A stretch of DNA of 64,000 nucleotides from JAYZDF01 sp036337945 (GCA_036337945.1 JAYZDF010000062.1:35576-99575); one strand, 5' to 3'. Positions 1 to 8,486 are shown, numbered from the stretch's first letter. Numbers and translations are program-made. The notes: generated by a model not told the origin, from the letters alone.

Positions 1-1438
1 CCAAAGTGAGATAGTTGAGACCCACCGCGCTCAAGAAACCGAGTCTTTCGTTAATTTCTTTGAGGATTCTTTCACCGATTTGTTGTTCCGTCTCGTCTAA
101 CGAAAGATTGGCGAAAAACTCGAGCGCTTTTTCAATCGGAAGTGCGGTGAGTACGTGAATAGGAATGTCGTCGATGGTAACAACTCGAGCCTCAGGCCGA
201 AGTCGTGCGCCATCGCACGAGGGACAGGTATGAAGTCGCTGATAATCGAGCAATCGTTCACGCACACGATCGCGTTCAGCATCACGCAAACGCCGTTCAA
301 GACTCGGGATCACACCCTCGAAAGGTTTCTTAAAAGAATATCGACTATCCGCGCCACGATAGGTCACCTTGATTTCTTCTTCACCTGACCCATACATGAC
401 AATGTCTCGAAACTTCTTCGGTAGTTTCTTCCAGGGCTTTGCATAGGATTGTTTGTAGTGATTACATAGAGCGGATAGCACCGGGTTGTACCAGGCCGCT
501 TTTCTCGCCCAAGGGGCAATCACACCTTCCGCAAGAGATTTATCAGGGTCAGAAATAATAAGTTTTTCGTCAAAACTGGAAACTTGACCGAGACCACTGC
601 ACGTCTGGCAGGCACCTTGGGGACTATTGAAAGAGAATGTACGCGGTTCAATTTCCGGCAACGAGATTCCACACTCCAAGCAGGTAAGCTTTTCAGACCA
701 AAGGGCTTCATCCTGAGTATCATGGTTAACAATGCGTAGAAGGCCCTCGGATTTTTTTAACGCCAGCTCTACAGAGTCAGCGATTCGCTGACGCGCGGAA
801 GGTTTCACTACGACGCGATCTACGACCACGTCGATATCGTGTTTTCGTCGCTTATCGAGTTCGATATTTTCACTGAGCTCCCGCATTTTTCCGTCGACAC
901 GGACGCGAGCAAACCCGTCTTTTCGAAGCTGTAAAAACATTTGTCGATACTCGCCTTTGCGGCCTCTGACCAAAGGCGCCATCAATACGAGTCGGGTTCC
1001 TTCCGCCTTAAGCATGAGACGATCAATCATTTGTTCTGCAGTTTGTCGGGACACTGGTTTGCCGCATCCCGGGCAGGCAGGACGGCCTACGCGTGCGTAA
1101 AGCAAACGCAGGTAGTCATAGACTTCGGTCACGGTCGCGACGGTGGATCTTGGGTTTTGGGAGGTTGTTTTTTGTTCGATCGCAATCGCCGGCGACAAAC
1201 CTTCGATGGCATCAACATCTGGCTTACTCATTTGGTCGAGGAATTGACGAGCATAGGCGCTGAGCGACTCCACGTATCTGCGCTGTCCTTCAGCGTAAAT
1301 CGTGTCGAATGCGAGAGTGCTTTTCCCTGAGCCAGACACGCCGGTCACCACAACTAACTGGTCCCGAGGAATGTCGAGACTCAGGTCTTTGAGATTGTGT
1401 TCACGTGCGCCACGAATTTCGATGCTTTCGGAGGCCAT
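1..1438 (-). CDS. uvrA: UvrA, excinuclease ABC subunit A (N-terminal half, partial)
   Basis: UvrA is the damage-sensing ATPase of UvrABC nucleotide excision repair. About 479 N-terminal residues are visible before the gene leaves the window at base 1; full-length UvrA is roughly 940 residues, so about half is missing. The first ATPase domain is clear: Walker A GVSGSGKST near residues 33-41, then the conserved RRYVESLSAYARQFL stretch and the EQKTTSQNPRSTV segment. A CPGCGKP half zinc site follows, and further on the CxxC-rich insertion (TCLECG ... CQTCSG) with SFNSPQGAC. Translation starts at the ATG whose complement is at 1436-1438. No frameshift is seen. It stands apart from its minus-strand upstream neighbour (the YkgJ-type gene, 50 bp away). 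Identity is certain. Confidence 0.97.
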   Translation of the reverse strand, partial: MASESIEIRGAREHNLKDLSLDIPRDQLVVVTGVSGSGKSTLAFDTIYAEGQRRYVESLSAYARQFLDQMSKPDVDAIEGLSPAIAIEQKTTSQNPRSTVATVTEVYDYLRLLYARVGRPACPGCGKPVSRQTAEQMIDRLMLKAEGTRLVLMAPLVRGRKGEYRQMFLQLRKDGFARVRVDGKMRELSENIELDKRRKHDIDVVVDRVVVKPSARQRIADSVELALKKSEGLLRIVNHDTQDEALWSEKLTCLECGISLPEIEPRTFSFNSPQGACQTCSGLGQVSSFDEKLIISDPDKSLAEGVIAPWARKAAWYNPVLSALCNHYKQSYAKPWKKLPKKFRDIVMYGSGEEEIKVTYRGADSRYSFKKPFEGVIPSLERRLRDAERDRVRERLLDYQRLHTCPSCDGARLRPEARVVTIDDIPIHVLTALPIEKALEFFANLSLDETEQQIGERILKEINERLGFLSAVGLNYLTL

Positions 1439-1488
1439 AGACTAAAGCAAGGTGTAGTCACCAAAACCCTTAGTGAGCAACGAATACT

Positions 1489-1938
1489 TTAGGTTGTGGA
1501 CAATCCTTGATCTCGAATTTTTCGAATTTCCTCGGGGGAGTACAAACGACCAGTGGGCGAATCCATTCCCGGGCAGTCTTGCCGCGCTTCATTCCAAGCA
1601 TCCTCATCATCGAGGAGTTCGGACCAAAACGGAAAAGTGCGGCATTGAGAAGGCTTGACAGCATGGACTCGACAACGAAGCTTATCGTCCAAAAGTGGAC
1701 AGCCCTTCCCTTCTTTCGCAAGCAAAACAGGCTGCTCTGACGCGGGGTCATACTCCACCCGAAATGTCGTTCGAAAGACCTCCTGAGTCATTTTGAGATG
1801 AGCCGCCATTTGCGTAAGCTCCTCAGTATGCAGGTAAACGAGCCCGTCCTTGAGACAGCAATGACCGCATTGAGTACAGGAAAAACGGCGACCATTGAGG
1901 ATGTGTAAGGCGGAACTCACGGGTGAAAAATAACACAT
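1489..1938 (-). CDS. YkgJ-family Cys-cluster protein (putative Zn/Fe-chelating)
   Basis: A 149-residue protein of the YkgJ/PF03692 type. The family is defined by a CxxCxxCC cluster plus further cysteines thought to hold zinc or an iron-sulfur centre; its biochemical role is poorly known. Visible here are CTQCGHCC near residues 21-28, CPLLDDKLRCRVHAVKP in the middle, and the closing QCRTFPF motif, the usual CxVHxxKPxxCRxFPF pattern. There is no signal peptide or membrane helix, so it is cytoplasmic. It diverges from rnhB, whose start lies 60 bp away. Family assignment is strong; function is not known. Confidence 0.88.
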   Translation of the reverse strand: MCYFSPVSSALHILNGRRFSCTQCGHCCLKDGLVYLHTEELTQMAAHLKMTQEVFRTTFRVEYDPASEQPVLLAKEGKGCPLLDDKLRCRVHAVKPSQCRTFPFWSELLDDEDAWNEARQDCPGMDSPTGRLYSPEEIRKIRDQGLSTT

Positions 1939-1997
1939 CCTGAGTTCAAACCGAGAAAGTCATAGCCTTTCGAACCGTAAATGCTACGGTCAGATAT

Positions 1998-2660
1998 ATG
2001 CCTTCAAGAGCGGAGAAAACCCTTAGGGAGCACGAGCGACTCCTAGAATGCGAACGGCGATTATGGTCGGGCGGGTATCAAAGAATTGCAGGACTTGATG
2101 AGGCTGGCGCTGGTCCCTGGGCTGGTCCAGTCAGTGCTGGCTGCGTCATACTCGACCGGAGCAAACTGGACACACTCGTTGGCGTCACTGATAGCAAAAA
2201 ACTGAGCCACGAAAAACGAGTTCAATTTGCCAAACGGATTGAAGAAAGCGCTTTCGCGTATGGCGTGGGGATCGCTAGCCCCGAAGAAATAGACACAATA
2301 AATATTCGGCAGGCGAGCCTCCTTGCGATGCGCCGAGCGTTGGAGAATGCGGTCGCGCGATGTGCCGAGGTGGACTATTTATTGATTGATGCTCGAAAAT
2401 TGGAGGGTGTAGAGGTTCCGCAAGAAAATATCATTCGAGGAGACTCAACCTCCCTTTCGATCGCAGCGGCATCTATCCTGGCCAAAGTACACAGAGACAA
2501 AATTATGTTTGAAGCTGCCAAAAACTTTCCTGGTTATGGGTTTGAGAAACACAAAGGATACGGAACCAAACAGCACCAAGAAGCCCTCGATGAGTTGGGC
2601 GTCACGCCGATTCATCGCAAGAGTTTTGCCCCTGTTAGGGTCCGTCTTGAAGCAGAATGA
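1998..2660 (+). CDS. rnhB: Ribonuclease HII
   Basis: RNase HII cuts the RNA strand of RNA/DNA hybrids and nicks at single ribonucleotides in DNA, starting ribonucleotide excision repair. At 220 residues the length is normal. The first two acidic catalytic residues are in GLDEAGAGPWAGPV (Asp34, Glu35), the third acidic site in YLLIDARKL, and the GDSTSLSIAAASILAKVHRD block and the C-terminal YGFEKHKGYGTKQHQ segment with its conserved Tyr are present. One oddity is that the usual GRG motif after DEA reads GAG, so the arginine is an alanine. Its closest downstream neighbour is the kinase gene at 2732. Identity is secure. Confidence 0.96.
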   Translation: MPSRAEKTLREHERLLECERRLWSGGYQRIAGLDEAGAGPWAGPVSAGCVILDRSKLDTLVGVTDSKKLSHEKRVQFAKRIEESAFAYGVGIASPEEIDTINIRQASLLAMRRALENAVARCAEVDYLLIDARKLEGVEVPQENIIRGDSTSLSIAAASILAKVHRDKIMFEAAKNFPGYGFEKHKGYGTKQHQEALDELGVTPIHRKSFAPVRVRLEAE

Positions 2661-2731
2661 TGCCGAGCATCACAAAATATTGAGCTTGGGCTCTCGTCAT
2701 CTGTTCTCAATCATGACACTCCTTAGGGGTC

Positions 2732-3964
2732 TTGGCTGAGAACATTCCATTCGCGGGCCGTATTGGAAAATACGACCTGGTCAAACGATTGGCAGCTGGC
2801 GGCATGGCCGACATTTGGCTAGCACAGGAATTTACGCAAAGAGGTTATGAACGAACAGCCGTAGTGAAAACGATTCGAGGCGACCTCGTCGATGAAGAAG
2901 ATCTTATTCAAATGCTTTTTGACGAAGCTCGAATAGCGAGATGTCTGAAACACGAAAATATTGTTGAGCTGTATGAGGTTGGGGAAGAGAACGACACCCA
3001 CTATATGGCCATGGAATTTGTATTCGGTCGAGATTTGCGTCAAATCCGTGATTTGTGTCTTGAACGCGGGATAAGGATTCCTAATGAACACGTTGTGACC
3101 ATCTTGATATGCGTGCTGAACGCATTGCAATATGCCTACCACGAAGCGACTTACGACGGACGTCCACTCAATGTTATTCACAGAGATGTGTCGCCGCAAA
3201 ACATCATTATTGGCTTTGATGGTCAGGTTAAACTTCTCGACTTCGGTATTGCCAAGGCTTCTGCACAACTTTCTCGAACACGAGCTGGGGTACTCAAAGG
3301 CAAATATGGTTACATGTCTCCCGAACAAGTCGATTTGAAGCCTCTTGATCAGCGGGCAGACCTCTTTTCCGCAGGGATTGTGTTGTGGGAAATGCTCACG
3401 CTCCAGCGCCTGTTTTATCGCAAGAACGAATATGAAACGGTTCGAGCAGTCTTAGACTGTCGGGTTCCCTTTGCGAGAACAATCAAAAAAGATATCGACT
3501 GGCGGTTAGCAATGGTCGCTTTTCGAGCTCTCCAAAAGCGGACGGGCTGGAGATACCGGAGTGCCGAACACATGGCGGAGACCTTGAAAAAATGGCAAGG
3601 GTACAATCCGAAAGGTGCACATGCACGGCTAGCCAACTGGCTCTCTGACCTCTATAGCGACAACCTCAGAGCAAGAGACGCAAATTTATTACGAGTGACC
3701 GAAGAACCCACCATGCACCGACGCATTCGAGACGCAGGTTTCGAACTCGTTGAGGAACCCACCTATCGGGGAGACCGACCCCTACCCCCAGCGAAACGTG
3801 CGCGAGCGACTACACAAGTTCAAGGACCGCGCGGGCGCGCGGGTTGGATGGGACTGATATCGTCCATTGTGGAAGAAGGAAAGGGTTTTTACTTGGTGCT
3901 TTTACTGATTATCGTGACCGCTTTGGCGGTCGGTGTTTTTCTTGCCAATATTCAGGCCCAGTAG
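2732..3964 (+). CDS. Membrane-anchored Ser/Thr protein kinase
   Basis: Hanks-type kinase of 410 residues. The catalytic domain spans about residues 14-290: Lys46 in AVVKTIRG, Glu65 in the alpha-C helix, the catalytic loop HRDVSPQNII (150-159), DFG at 170-172, and a KYGYMSPEQV activation segment. The Ser-Pro-Gln spacing in the catalytic loop is typical of myxobacterial Pkn kinases. A single hydrophobic helix (about 387-405, FYLVLLLIIVTALAVGVFLA) sits at the very C terminus with almost nothing beyond it, so there is no sizeable extracytoplasmic sensor domain. The start is a TTG at 2732; the nearby ATG at 2713 is in another frame. No substrate can be named. Confidence 0.92.
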   Translation: MAENIPFAGRIGKYDLVKRLAAGGMADIWLAQEFTQRGYERTAVVKTIRGDLVDEEDLIQMLFDEARIARCLKHENIVELYEVGEENDTHYMAMEFVFGRDLRQIRDLCLERGIRIPNEHVVTILICVLNALQYAYHEATYDGRPLNVIHRDVSPQNIIIGFDGQVKLLDFGIAKASAQLSRTRAGVLKGKYGYMSPEQVDLKPLDQRADLFSAGIVLWEMLTLQRLFYRKNEYETVRAVLDCRVPFARTIKKDIDWRLAMVAFRALQKRTGWRYRSAEHMAETLKKWQGYNPKGAHARLANWLSDLYSDNLRARDANLLRVTEEPTMHRRIRDAGFELVEEPTYRGDRPLPPAKRARATTQVQGPRGRAGWMGLISSIVEEGKGFYLVLLLIIVTALAVGVFLANIQAQ

Positions 3965-4031
3965 TCGGACACGTATTCAACTGTTTTAGACTTGCCAGCC
4001 GAAGTGCTTTTTTGTGTAGTCAGACCTCATT

Positions 4032-4481
4032 ATGACGACTGCACGCGAGTTACTGATTGAAATGCCGACGGAAAAATTTGCGGAGATCATCAACGCTTCA
4101 CCGAGAAACTTCCGTGAAGAGCTGTTCCGTGCAGCCGGTGTAAAAGCAAAGTCCGGTATGTTCGCGGTCAAAAGTGCCAGCAAGAGCACGATCAAAGCAA
4201 AGAAACTTCATGAAAGCGTAAAGAAAGGCTTCGAAATAGAAAACGATGTGGGTGAAGAACTCATTCGAAACTACCTGTTTACCCGACGAGACATGCTTGG
4301 AGCTGCGTTGACAGCACTGGGCGTAGAACACGATCACGGTCTAACGGACGAAGACCTAGATACGATTGTAGAAGAACTCTCATCTGAGAAATCAAAAGCA
4401 CTAAAAGCCGAACTAAGTGAGAGTCACAGCCCATTTGATGTAGACCTGTATATGCGGTTCATGAATTTTCCGGGAATCTAG
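4032..4481 (+). CDS. Hypothetical protein (149 aa)
   Basis: I do not recognise this protein. It is 149 residues, soluble, mostly helical in appearance, with a Lys/Ser-rich middle (about residues 38-65) and an acidic second half. There is no signal peptide, membrane helix or Cys motif. It begins at an ATG 67 bp after the kinase gene and ends 73 bp before the next gene, all on the same strand, so it may be co-transcribed. Codon usage and the lack of any competing frame support it as a real gene. Confidence 0.65.
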   Translation: MTTARELLIEMPTEKFAEIINASPRNFREELFRAAGVKAKSGMFAVKSASKSTIKAKKLHESVKKGFEIENDVGEELIRNYLFTRRDMLGAALTALGVEHDHGLTDEDLDTIVEELSSEKSKALKAELSESHSPFDVDLYMRFMNFPGI

Positions 4482-4554
4482 ATTCTTCGGTAAATCTTTT
4501 TCACAAATCAATATGACCTATCAGCCTTCGTGAGCCTGTGCCATTAATAGGGTT

Positions 4555-6429
4555 GTGTCGAAGTTCCGCCAACGACCTGCTCTGGTTATTTCCGTTATTG
4601 GTACCGTCACGCTGCTGGCTATCGGGATTTGGCTCCTTACTTCTTTTTTGGCTCACTTTTCCTCAGTTCCTAATGACGGATACTTAGGAACAACAAAAAC
4701 TACGACAATCAGCGAGACCGCCCCTCCCCTTCGCCTCGCAAACCAAAAAGAAGAGACACGTCTAAAAAGGGAACAAAGTGAGTCGGGCAGTCCCTTTTCA
4801 AACATTAGAGTTTCAGGTCGTGTCTACGATGCAGCAACGAGTCGCGGAATAGCGAATGCGATCGTAACAATCAAAGTTTTGGATAACGCTATTTTTCCGG
4901 GCGCCGATCAAGACGCGAGAAAACTCACTGTAGAAACTGACTCCGCTGGTTATTACGATGCGAAAGGAATTCCGCCGGGCCTATTTGAATTCAGAGCAGA
5001 GGCGACTGGATATTTTCCCAACACAGTTCAAATACGAAAATATGACGTGATTGAAAACGATGAGGGCATCGACCTCGCCTTACGAGAATCAATCGTCGTA
5101 GAAGGCCTTGTTCAAAATGAAGCGATGCAACCGGTAGAAAACGCCAAAATTATTGCGAGCTCAACGATAGAGAAAAGATACATCACCGCAGCTGACCCGA
5201 ACGCGAGAAGTGATCGATTAGGACGCTTCATCATCGACCCTGTTTCCAAACAAACGAGACAATTATTTGCCTTTCATCCTGACTATGAACCAACACTCGT
5301 TTCTATTCCCGCAGGAAAATCCGCGGTAAAATCCATGAAAATTACCTTGAAGAAAGGACACGAGCTTTTCGGGAAGGTCATTGGAAACTCCGGCCCTTTA
5401 GTTAACGCTACAGTGGGCTTCGAGTTTTTGAGTACAGAAAAACAGTCACTGTATGTTCAAGGAATGGAAGACCAGTTGAGCACAAAAACAAATACACTCG
5501 GTGAATACCAGATCCATGCATCGACGAAGAAAACGCAAGGGCTGTTCGCTGTCGCAGAAGGCTATCAAAAGCAGAGAAAGAGAATAAAATTTAGTCAGGC
5601 AAAAGAGCAAATTGATTTTAATCTGAAGCCCGCCAAAACAGCTTCGGGGCAAGTTGTCTTGCAAAATGGGAGGCCTGTCGTCGGTGCGAGGATAGGTTTT
5701 CGTTCAGCGGTGACCAATGAGAACCAACAGCAAAACAAAAGCGATACTGGGATCGCCAGCGCTGTTGGAACAACAGATCGCAAAGGGAATTTTTCAGTGA
5801 GTGGGATCGGCGGAGAGCCACCGTATAATGTTTATATTCGTGCGCCGGGCGCGCCTTCCCATTTTGACCTGGCTGACGACCTCGATCGCCCTCTTCTCTT
5901 TACGATCGCATCTGGCTCGAGCATCAGCGGTCGAATCGAAGCCGCAGATACCGGAGACGCGATTACCCGCTTCGCCTACTACGTATCAGGTTCATGTGGA
6001 GCCAGAGGAGGAGGTCAAGCAAGTAGCCCGTCCGGCAAGTTCGTCATTGATGGTCTCAAAGCAGGAACGTGTACGATACGCTTTCGAGCAGAAGGCTATG
6101 CGGAATCTAAAATTGAAAATATTGAGCTCCTCGCAAATGAGGAAAGAAATGATTTGGTCATAGGTATGCAACCCGGCGCGAGCATTTTTGGCCAAGTACA
6201 AGGGACAAAACAGGACAAGAAAATCTATGTCTTCGCGCAGCATTACGAAAACGGAAAAAAATCGAGATTGTATTCAGCGCGCGTTGAGACAGATGGCAGC
6301 TTTCAATTTGAAAATCTGCCGGAAGGCAATTTTCAGCTTTATTTACAAGGCTTTAGCAGTACTACTCCTGTGACTCTACGGGCCGGAGAAGCAAAATTAG
6401 ACATTTCTCTCATCGCTTCAGATGAGTAA
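4555..6429 (+). CDS. Membrane-anchored carboxypeptidase-regulatory-like (Ig-like) repeat protein
   Basis: A 624-residue protein with an N-terminal uncleaved-looking hydrophobic helix (about residues 9-32, VISVIGTVTLLAIGIWLL) followed by an extracytoplasmic part made of several carboxypeptidase-regulatory-like/transthyretin-type beta-sandwich units. Each is marked by G-x-V-x-D ... TDSAGYYDAKGIPPGLFEF or DRKGNFSVSGI-type strands; I count at least five such units. These domains usually mediate binding or act as structural spacers on the envelope, and no catalytic domain is seen. The start is a GTG at 4555. It is the last gene of the rightward run that follows rnhB, and an AT-rich spacer follows. 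The precise role is unknown. Confidence 0.85.
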   Translation: MSKFRQRPALVISVIGTVTLLAIGIWLLTSFLAHFSSVPNDGYLGTTKTTTISETAPPLRLANQKEETRLKREQSESGSPFSNIRVSGRVYDAATSRGIANAIVTIKVLDNAIFPGADQDARKLTVETDSAGYYDAKGIPPGLFEFRAEATGYFPNTVQIRKYDVIENDEGIDLALRESIVVEGLVQNEAMQPVENAKIIASSTIEKRYITAADPNARSDRLGRFIIDPVSKQTRQLFAFHPDYEPTLVSIPAGKSAVKSMKITLKKGHELFGKVIGNSGPLVNATVGFEFLSTEKQSLYVQGMEDQLSTKTNTLGEYQIHASTKKTQGLFAVAEGYQKQRKRIKFSQAKEQIDFNLKPAKTASGQVVLQNGRPVVGARIGFRSAVTNENQQQNKSDTGIASAVGTTDRKGNFSVSGIGGEPPYNVYIRAPGAPSHFDLADDLDRPLLFTIASGSSISGRIEAADTGDAITRFAYYVSGSCGARGGGQASSPSGKFVIDGLKAGTCTIRFRAEGYAESKIENIELLANEERNDLVIGMQPGASIFGQVQGTKQDKKIYVFAQHYENGKKSRLYSARVETDGSFQFENLPEGNFQLYLQGFSSTTPVTLRAGEAKLDISLIASDE

Positions 6430-6569
6430 ATTAACTTAAACCGGTCACAATCCAAAATACTTTTAGTGGTCTATAACACCTCTGGTAAAGCCCCTCTGCC
6501 GTTATTATGTTGCGCCGCAGTGCTTCGGATACCATTGTTTGTCTCTCAGAATTGGAAAATTAAATATAT

Positions 6570-6616
6570 TAAATAATTAATTTCCTAAAACTCATTTATA
6601 TAATATTTTATTACCA
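6570..6616 (+). promoter_or_regulatory. AT-rich putative promoter of the AT-hook gene
   Basis: The spacer 6430-6616 becomes strongly AT-rich over its last 70 bases. A perfect TATAAT lies at 6599-6604, only 12 bases before the ATG at 6617. No good -35 is seen 16-18 bases upstream and no Shine-Dalgarno precedes the ATG, so the mRNA may be nearly leaderless. The call rests on the -10 match alone. Confidence 0.35.
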
Positions 6617-6955
6617 ATGGGTCGGCCTCGTAAAAATAAAACAAACCAATTTGCAGTCGCTCTTGCAGAGGAAATTGAGCTGCAAAATGAGTCTAGAATT
6701 AATTTCAGAATTAGGCAGGAAAGAGTATTTTTTATGGAAAAAATTTTAAGTCTGACAGAATATATAGAGAAACTTGAAGGTCGAATTGAGAAGCTAGAAA
6801 GTCTAATTCAGAAACAACAACGAAGACCACTTGGGCGATGGGTGCCAGGTGGGCCAGGGCGGCCCCCAAAAGATGCCGCAGAAAGAATCGCCGCTTTCAC
6901 GAAAAAAAGTGAAATGAACGGAACGGAAGTGGAGAACAAAGATGTTGGGGGTTGA
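6617..6955 (+). CDS. Small AT-hook/coiled-coil protein, probable DNA-binding
   Basis: A 112-residue basic protein. It has an AT-hook-like GRPRK at residues 2-6, a predicted coiled coil over about 38-68 (EKILSLTEYIEKLEGRIEKL), and a second GRPPK at 81-85. The paired GRP cores flanking a coiled coil suggest a dimer that grips the minor groove of AT-rich DNA. Its 3' end overlaps the methyltransferase gene by 14 bases, implying translational coupling. It sits 1.1 kb from the parS array. I do not recognise a named family; an RNA-binding role linked to the partner methyltransferase is an alternative. Confidence 0.7.
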   Translation: MGRPRKNKTNQFAVALAEEIELQNESRINFRIRQERVFFMEKILSLTEYIEKLEGRIEKLESLIQKQQRRPLGRWVPGGPGRPPKDAAERIAAFTKKSEMNGTEVENKDVGG

Positions 6956-8069
6956 TGAGTTTGAAGCGTTCGTATTCAAGGCTTTGGAAATCGAACCATC
7001 TGAAGAGCTACTTGATTCCTGGGCGATAAGCTATGAGAAACTTCAGTCTCGGCTCACCCGCAATCGCAAGGAGAGCCTTCAAAAGAATTCAAGCGCGGCG
7101 GGCGAGCAGGGCGCGGGCGACATTGTCCGCGGTATCGTTCATGCGGGACGAACCTTTCGTATTGCTCAACGTATCTTGAGTATATATCCACCAGCGGCAG
7201 GACGAATGCTAGAGGTAGGGGCAGGCATAGGGCCCTTTGCGTTCGCTGCCCACAGTATGTTCGGCGAGCCGGTTACTATTCTAGAGAAAAATCGACGGAT
7301 GCTCAGAAATGCTCTGAATCTCTTCGAAGCGGCTGAAATGGACGTCCCGAAGAGTATTCATGGAGATGCAACCCAGCCCATTACCTACCGTCAGTACTCT
7401 GCGGTATTCGCTCCTTTCGTGCTCAACGAGATTCTTACAAGAGTAGAAAGCGAGGACGTGGTCGGAGCGGGGCGGAAACAGGTTAAGAGTTGGTTGACGG
7501 CTTGTCGGAGAGGAGGTCGCCTTTACATTCTTGAGCCAGGAACCAAGGAAGCGGCTCAAAACCTCCAACGTCTACGGGAGACACTGAAGGACGAATTTCA
7601 AATCATTGGGCCGTGTACACATGATTCTGAATGCCCAATGCTGAATGGAGAGAAAGATTGGTGTCACGTCACTTGGCGTATAGAGTCGGGGAACTGGGCT
7701 CAAAAGATCGCGGAAAGAGCGAAGCGCAGATTTCAAGACCTTCATTTCTCTTGGCTCATACTAGAGAACAGAAGGCCACAGCAAAGAGAGCCGGACAGCT
7801 TGAGAGTCATGGACGTCCGAAGAAATGATAAGAACAAACTTAGAGTGGTGACCTGCGGGACGAGCGGGCTTGAAACATTGGTCGTTCAAAAGAAGAACCG
7901 AGCAACCTACGAGGCATTCGATGATTATCAGTCGGGAGATGAGCTACGGGTGACACTCAGTCAGCTAGAGAGGAAAGGGGACGGGTTCAGAGTGACGAGT
8001 GAAGAACAGATAAAGCATCGACGGTCAGTGATGCAAAGCGTGGCCACTCTTTTGGACAACCAGACCTAG
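6942..8069 (+). CDS. Rsm22/METTL17-like SAM-dependent small-subunit rRNA methyltransferase
   Basis: Rsm22 proteins (METTL17 in mitochondria) act on the small ribosomal subunit and carry an iron-sulfur site. This 375-residue protein has the SAM-binding motif MLEVGAGIGPFAF (about residues 89-101), a GGRLYILEPGT strand (191-201), and the family's cysteine signature C-THDSEC-P ... DWCHV, with Cys225, Cys231 and Cys241. The C-terminal third forms the beta-rich region usual for the family. The ATG lies inside the last codons of the AT-hook gene. It could instead be a methyltransferase of unknown substrate that merely keeps the Cys motif, but the spacing of CxHDxxCPM..DWCH is specific to Rsm22. Confidence 0.82.
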   Translation: MLGVDEFEAFVFKALEIEPSEELLDSWAISYEKLQSRLTRNRKESLQKNSSAAGEQGAGDIVRGIVHAGRTFRIAQRILSIYPPAAGRMLEVGAGIGPFAFAAHSMFGEPVTILEKNRRMLRNALNLFEAAEMDVPKSIHGDATQPITYRQYSAVFAPFVLNEILTRVESEDVVGAGRKQVKSWLTACRRGGRLYILEPGTKEAAQNLQRLRETLKDEFQIIGPCTHDSECPMLNGEKDWCHVTWRIESGNWAQKIAERAKRRFQDLHFSWLILENRRPQQREPDSLRVMDVRRNDKNKLRVVTCGTSGLETLVVQKKNRATYEAFDDYQSGDELRVTLSQLERKGDGFRVTSEEQIKHRRSVMQSVATLLDNQT

Positions 8070-8081
8070 GCTAGAGACAAA

Positions 8082-8097
8082 TGTTCCACGTGAAACA
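8082..8097. promoter_or_regulatory. parS: parS centromere site 1
   Basis: TGTTCCACGTGAAACA matches the bacterial parS consensus TGTTTCACGTGAAACA at 15 of 16 positions. ParB binds such sites near the origin and ParA segregates them. This is the first of three sites with starts exactly 110 bp apart, each preceded by AGAGA ending five bases before the 16-mer. Confidence 0.93.
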
Positions 8098-8191
8098 TTC
8101 ACAGATTGATTCACAGGCTTGCAAAGGAACGCAAAGCGGCTTGTCAGAAGAAAAATCTATCATTTTCGGATCCTTATAATGCAGAGAACAG

Positions 8192-8207
8192 TGTTCCACG
8201 TGAAACA
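8192..8207. promoter_or_regulatory. parS: parS centromere site 2
   Basis: TGTTCCACGTGAAACA, identical to site 1 and 110 bp downstream of it. A perfect DnaA box follows 9 bases later. AGAGA is at 8183-8187. Confidence 0.93.
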
Positions 8208-8216
8208 TTACGTGAG

Positions 8217-8225
8217 TTATCCACA
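8217..8225 (+). promoter_or_regulatory. DnaA box in the parS array
   Basis: TTATCCACA is a perfect consensus DnaA box. It is framed by CGTGAG (8211-8216) and CTCACG (8227-8232), so the box sits in the loop of a 6-bp inverted repeat. A second repeat GCTCACG-AAAA-CGTGAGC (8226-8243) follows immediately. Confidence 0.7.
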
Positions 8226-8301
8226 GCTCACGAAAACGTGAGCGCTTCAAAGACATGCTTTCTTGGACATATCGAAAGCCTGATCGAAGACGAGAGAAAC
8301 G

Positions 8302-8317
8302 TATTTCACGTGAAACA
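8302..8317. promoter_or_regulatory. parS: parS centromere site 3
   Basis: TATTTCACGTGAAACA matches the consensus at 15 of 16 positions, with an intact TTCACGTGAA core. It lies 110 bp from site 2, with AGAGA at 8293-8297. No fourth site is found at the next 110-bp step. Confidence 0.9.
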
Positions 8318-8468
8318 TAAAAGTAAGAACGCCTGGAGATAGGGCAGTGTAGGGTTTGAAAACGCCCGAACCGGATGATTTTAACCTCTTCAGAGACTTA
8401 TCTAGCAACATGAATGATTAGACCGATTCTGATGAATAAAGAACCGAATCTTAGAGTTCTTCTATCTT

Positions 8469-8486
8469 AATGAGAGATCTCTCATT
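8469..8486. repeat. Perfect 18-bp palindrome
   Basis: AATGAGAGATCTCTCATT reads the same on both strands with no central gap. This is the form expected for a dimeric regulator's operator or a short hairpin. It lies in the gene-free block between the parS array and the rpmH operon terminus. Confidence 0.6.

Noticed and set aside
941..1330. 129-codon open frame on the plus strand
   Set aside because: It lies wholly antisense to uvrA, whose protein is unambiguous; no ribosome site or domain.
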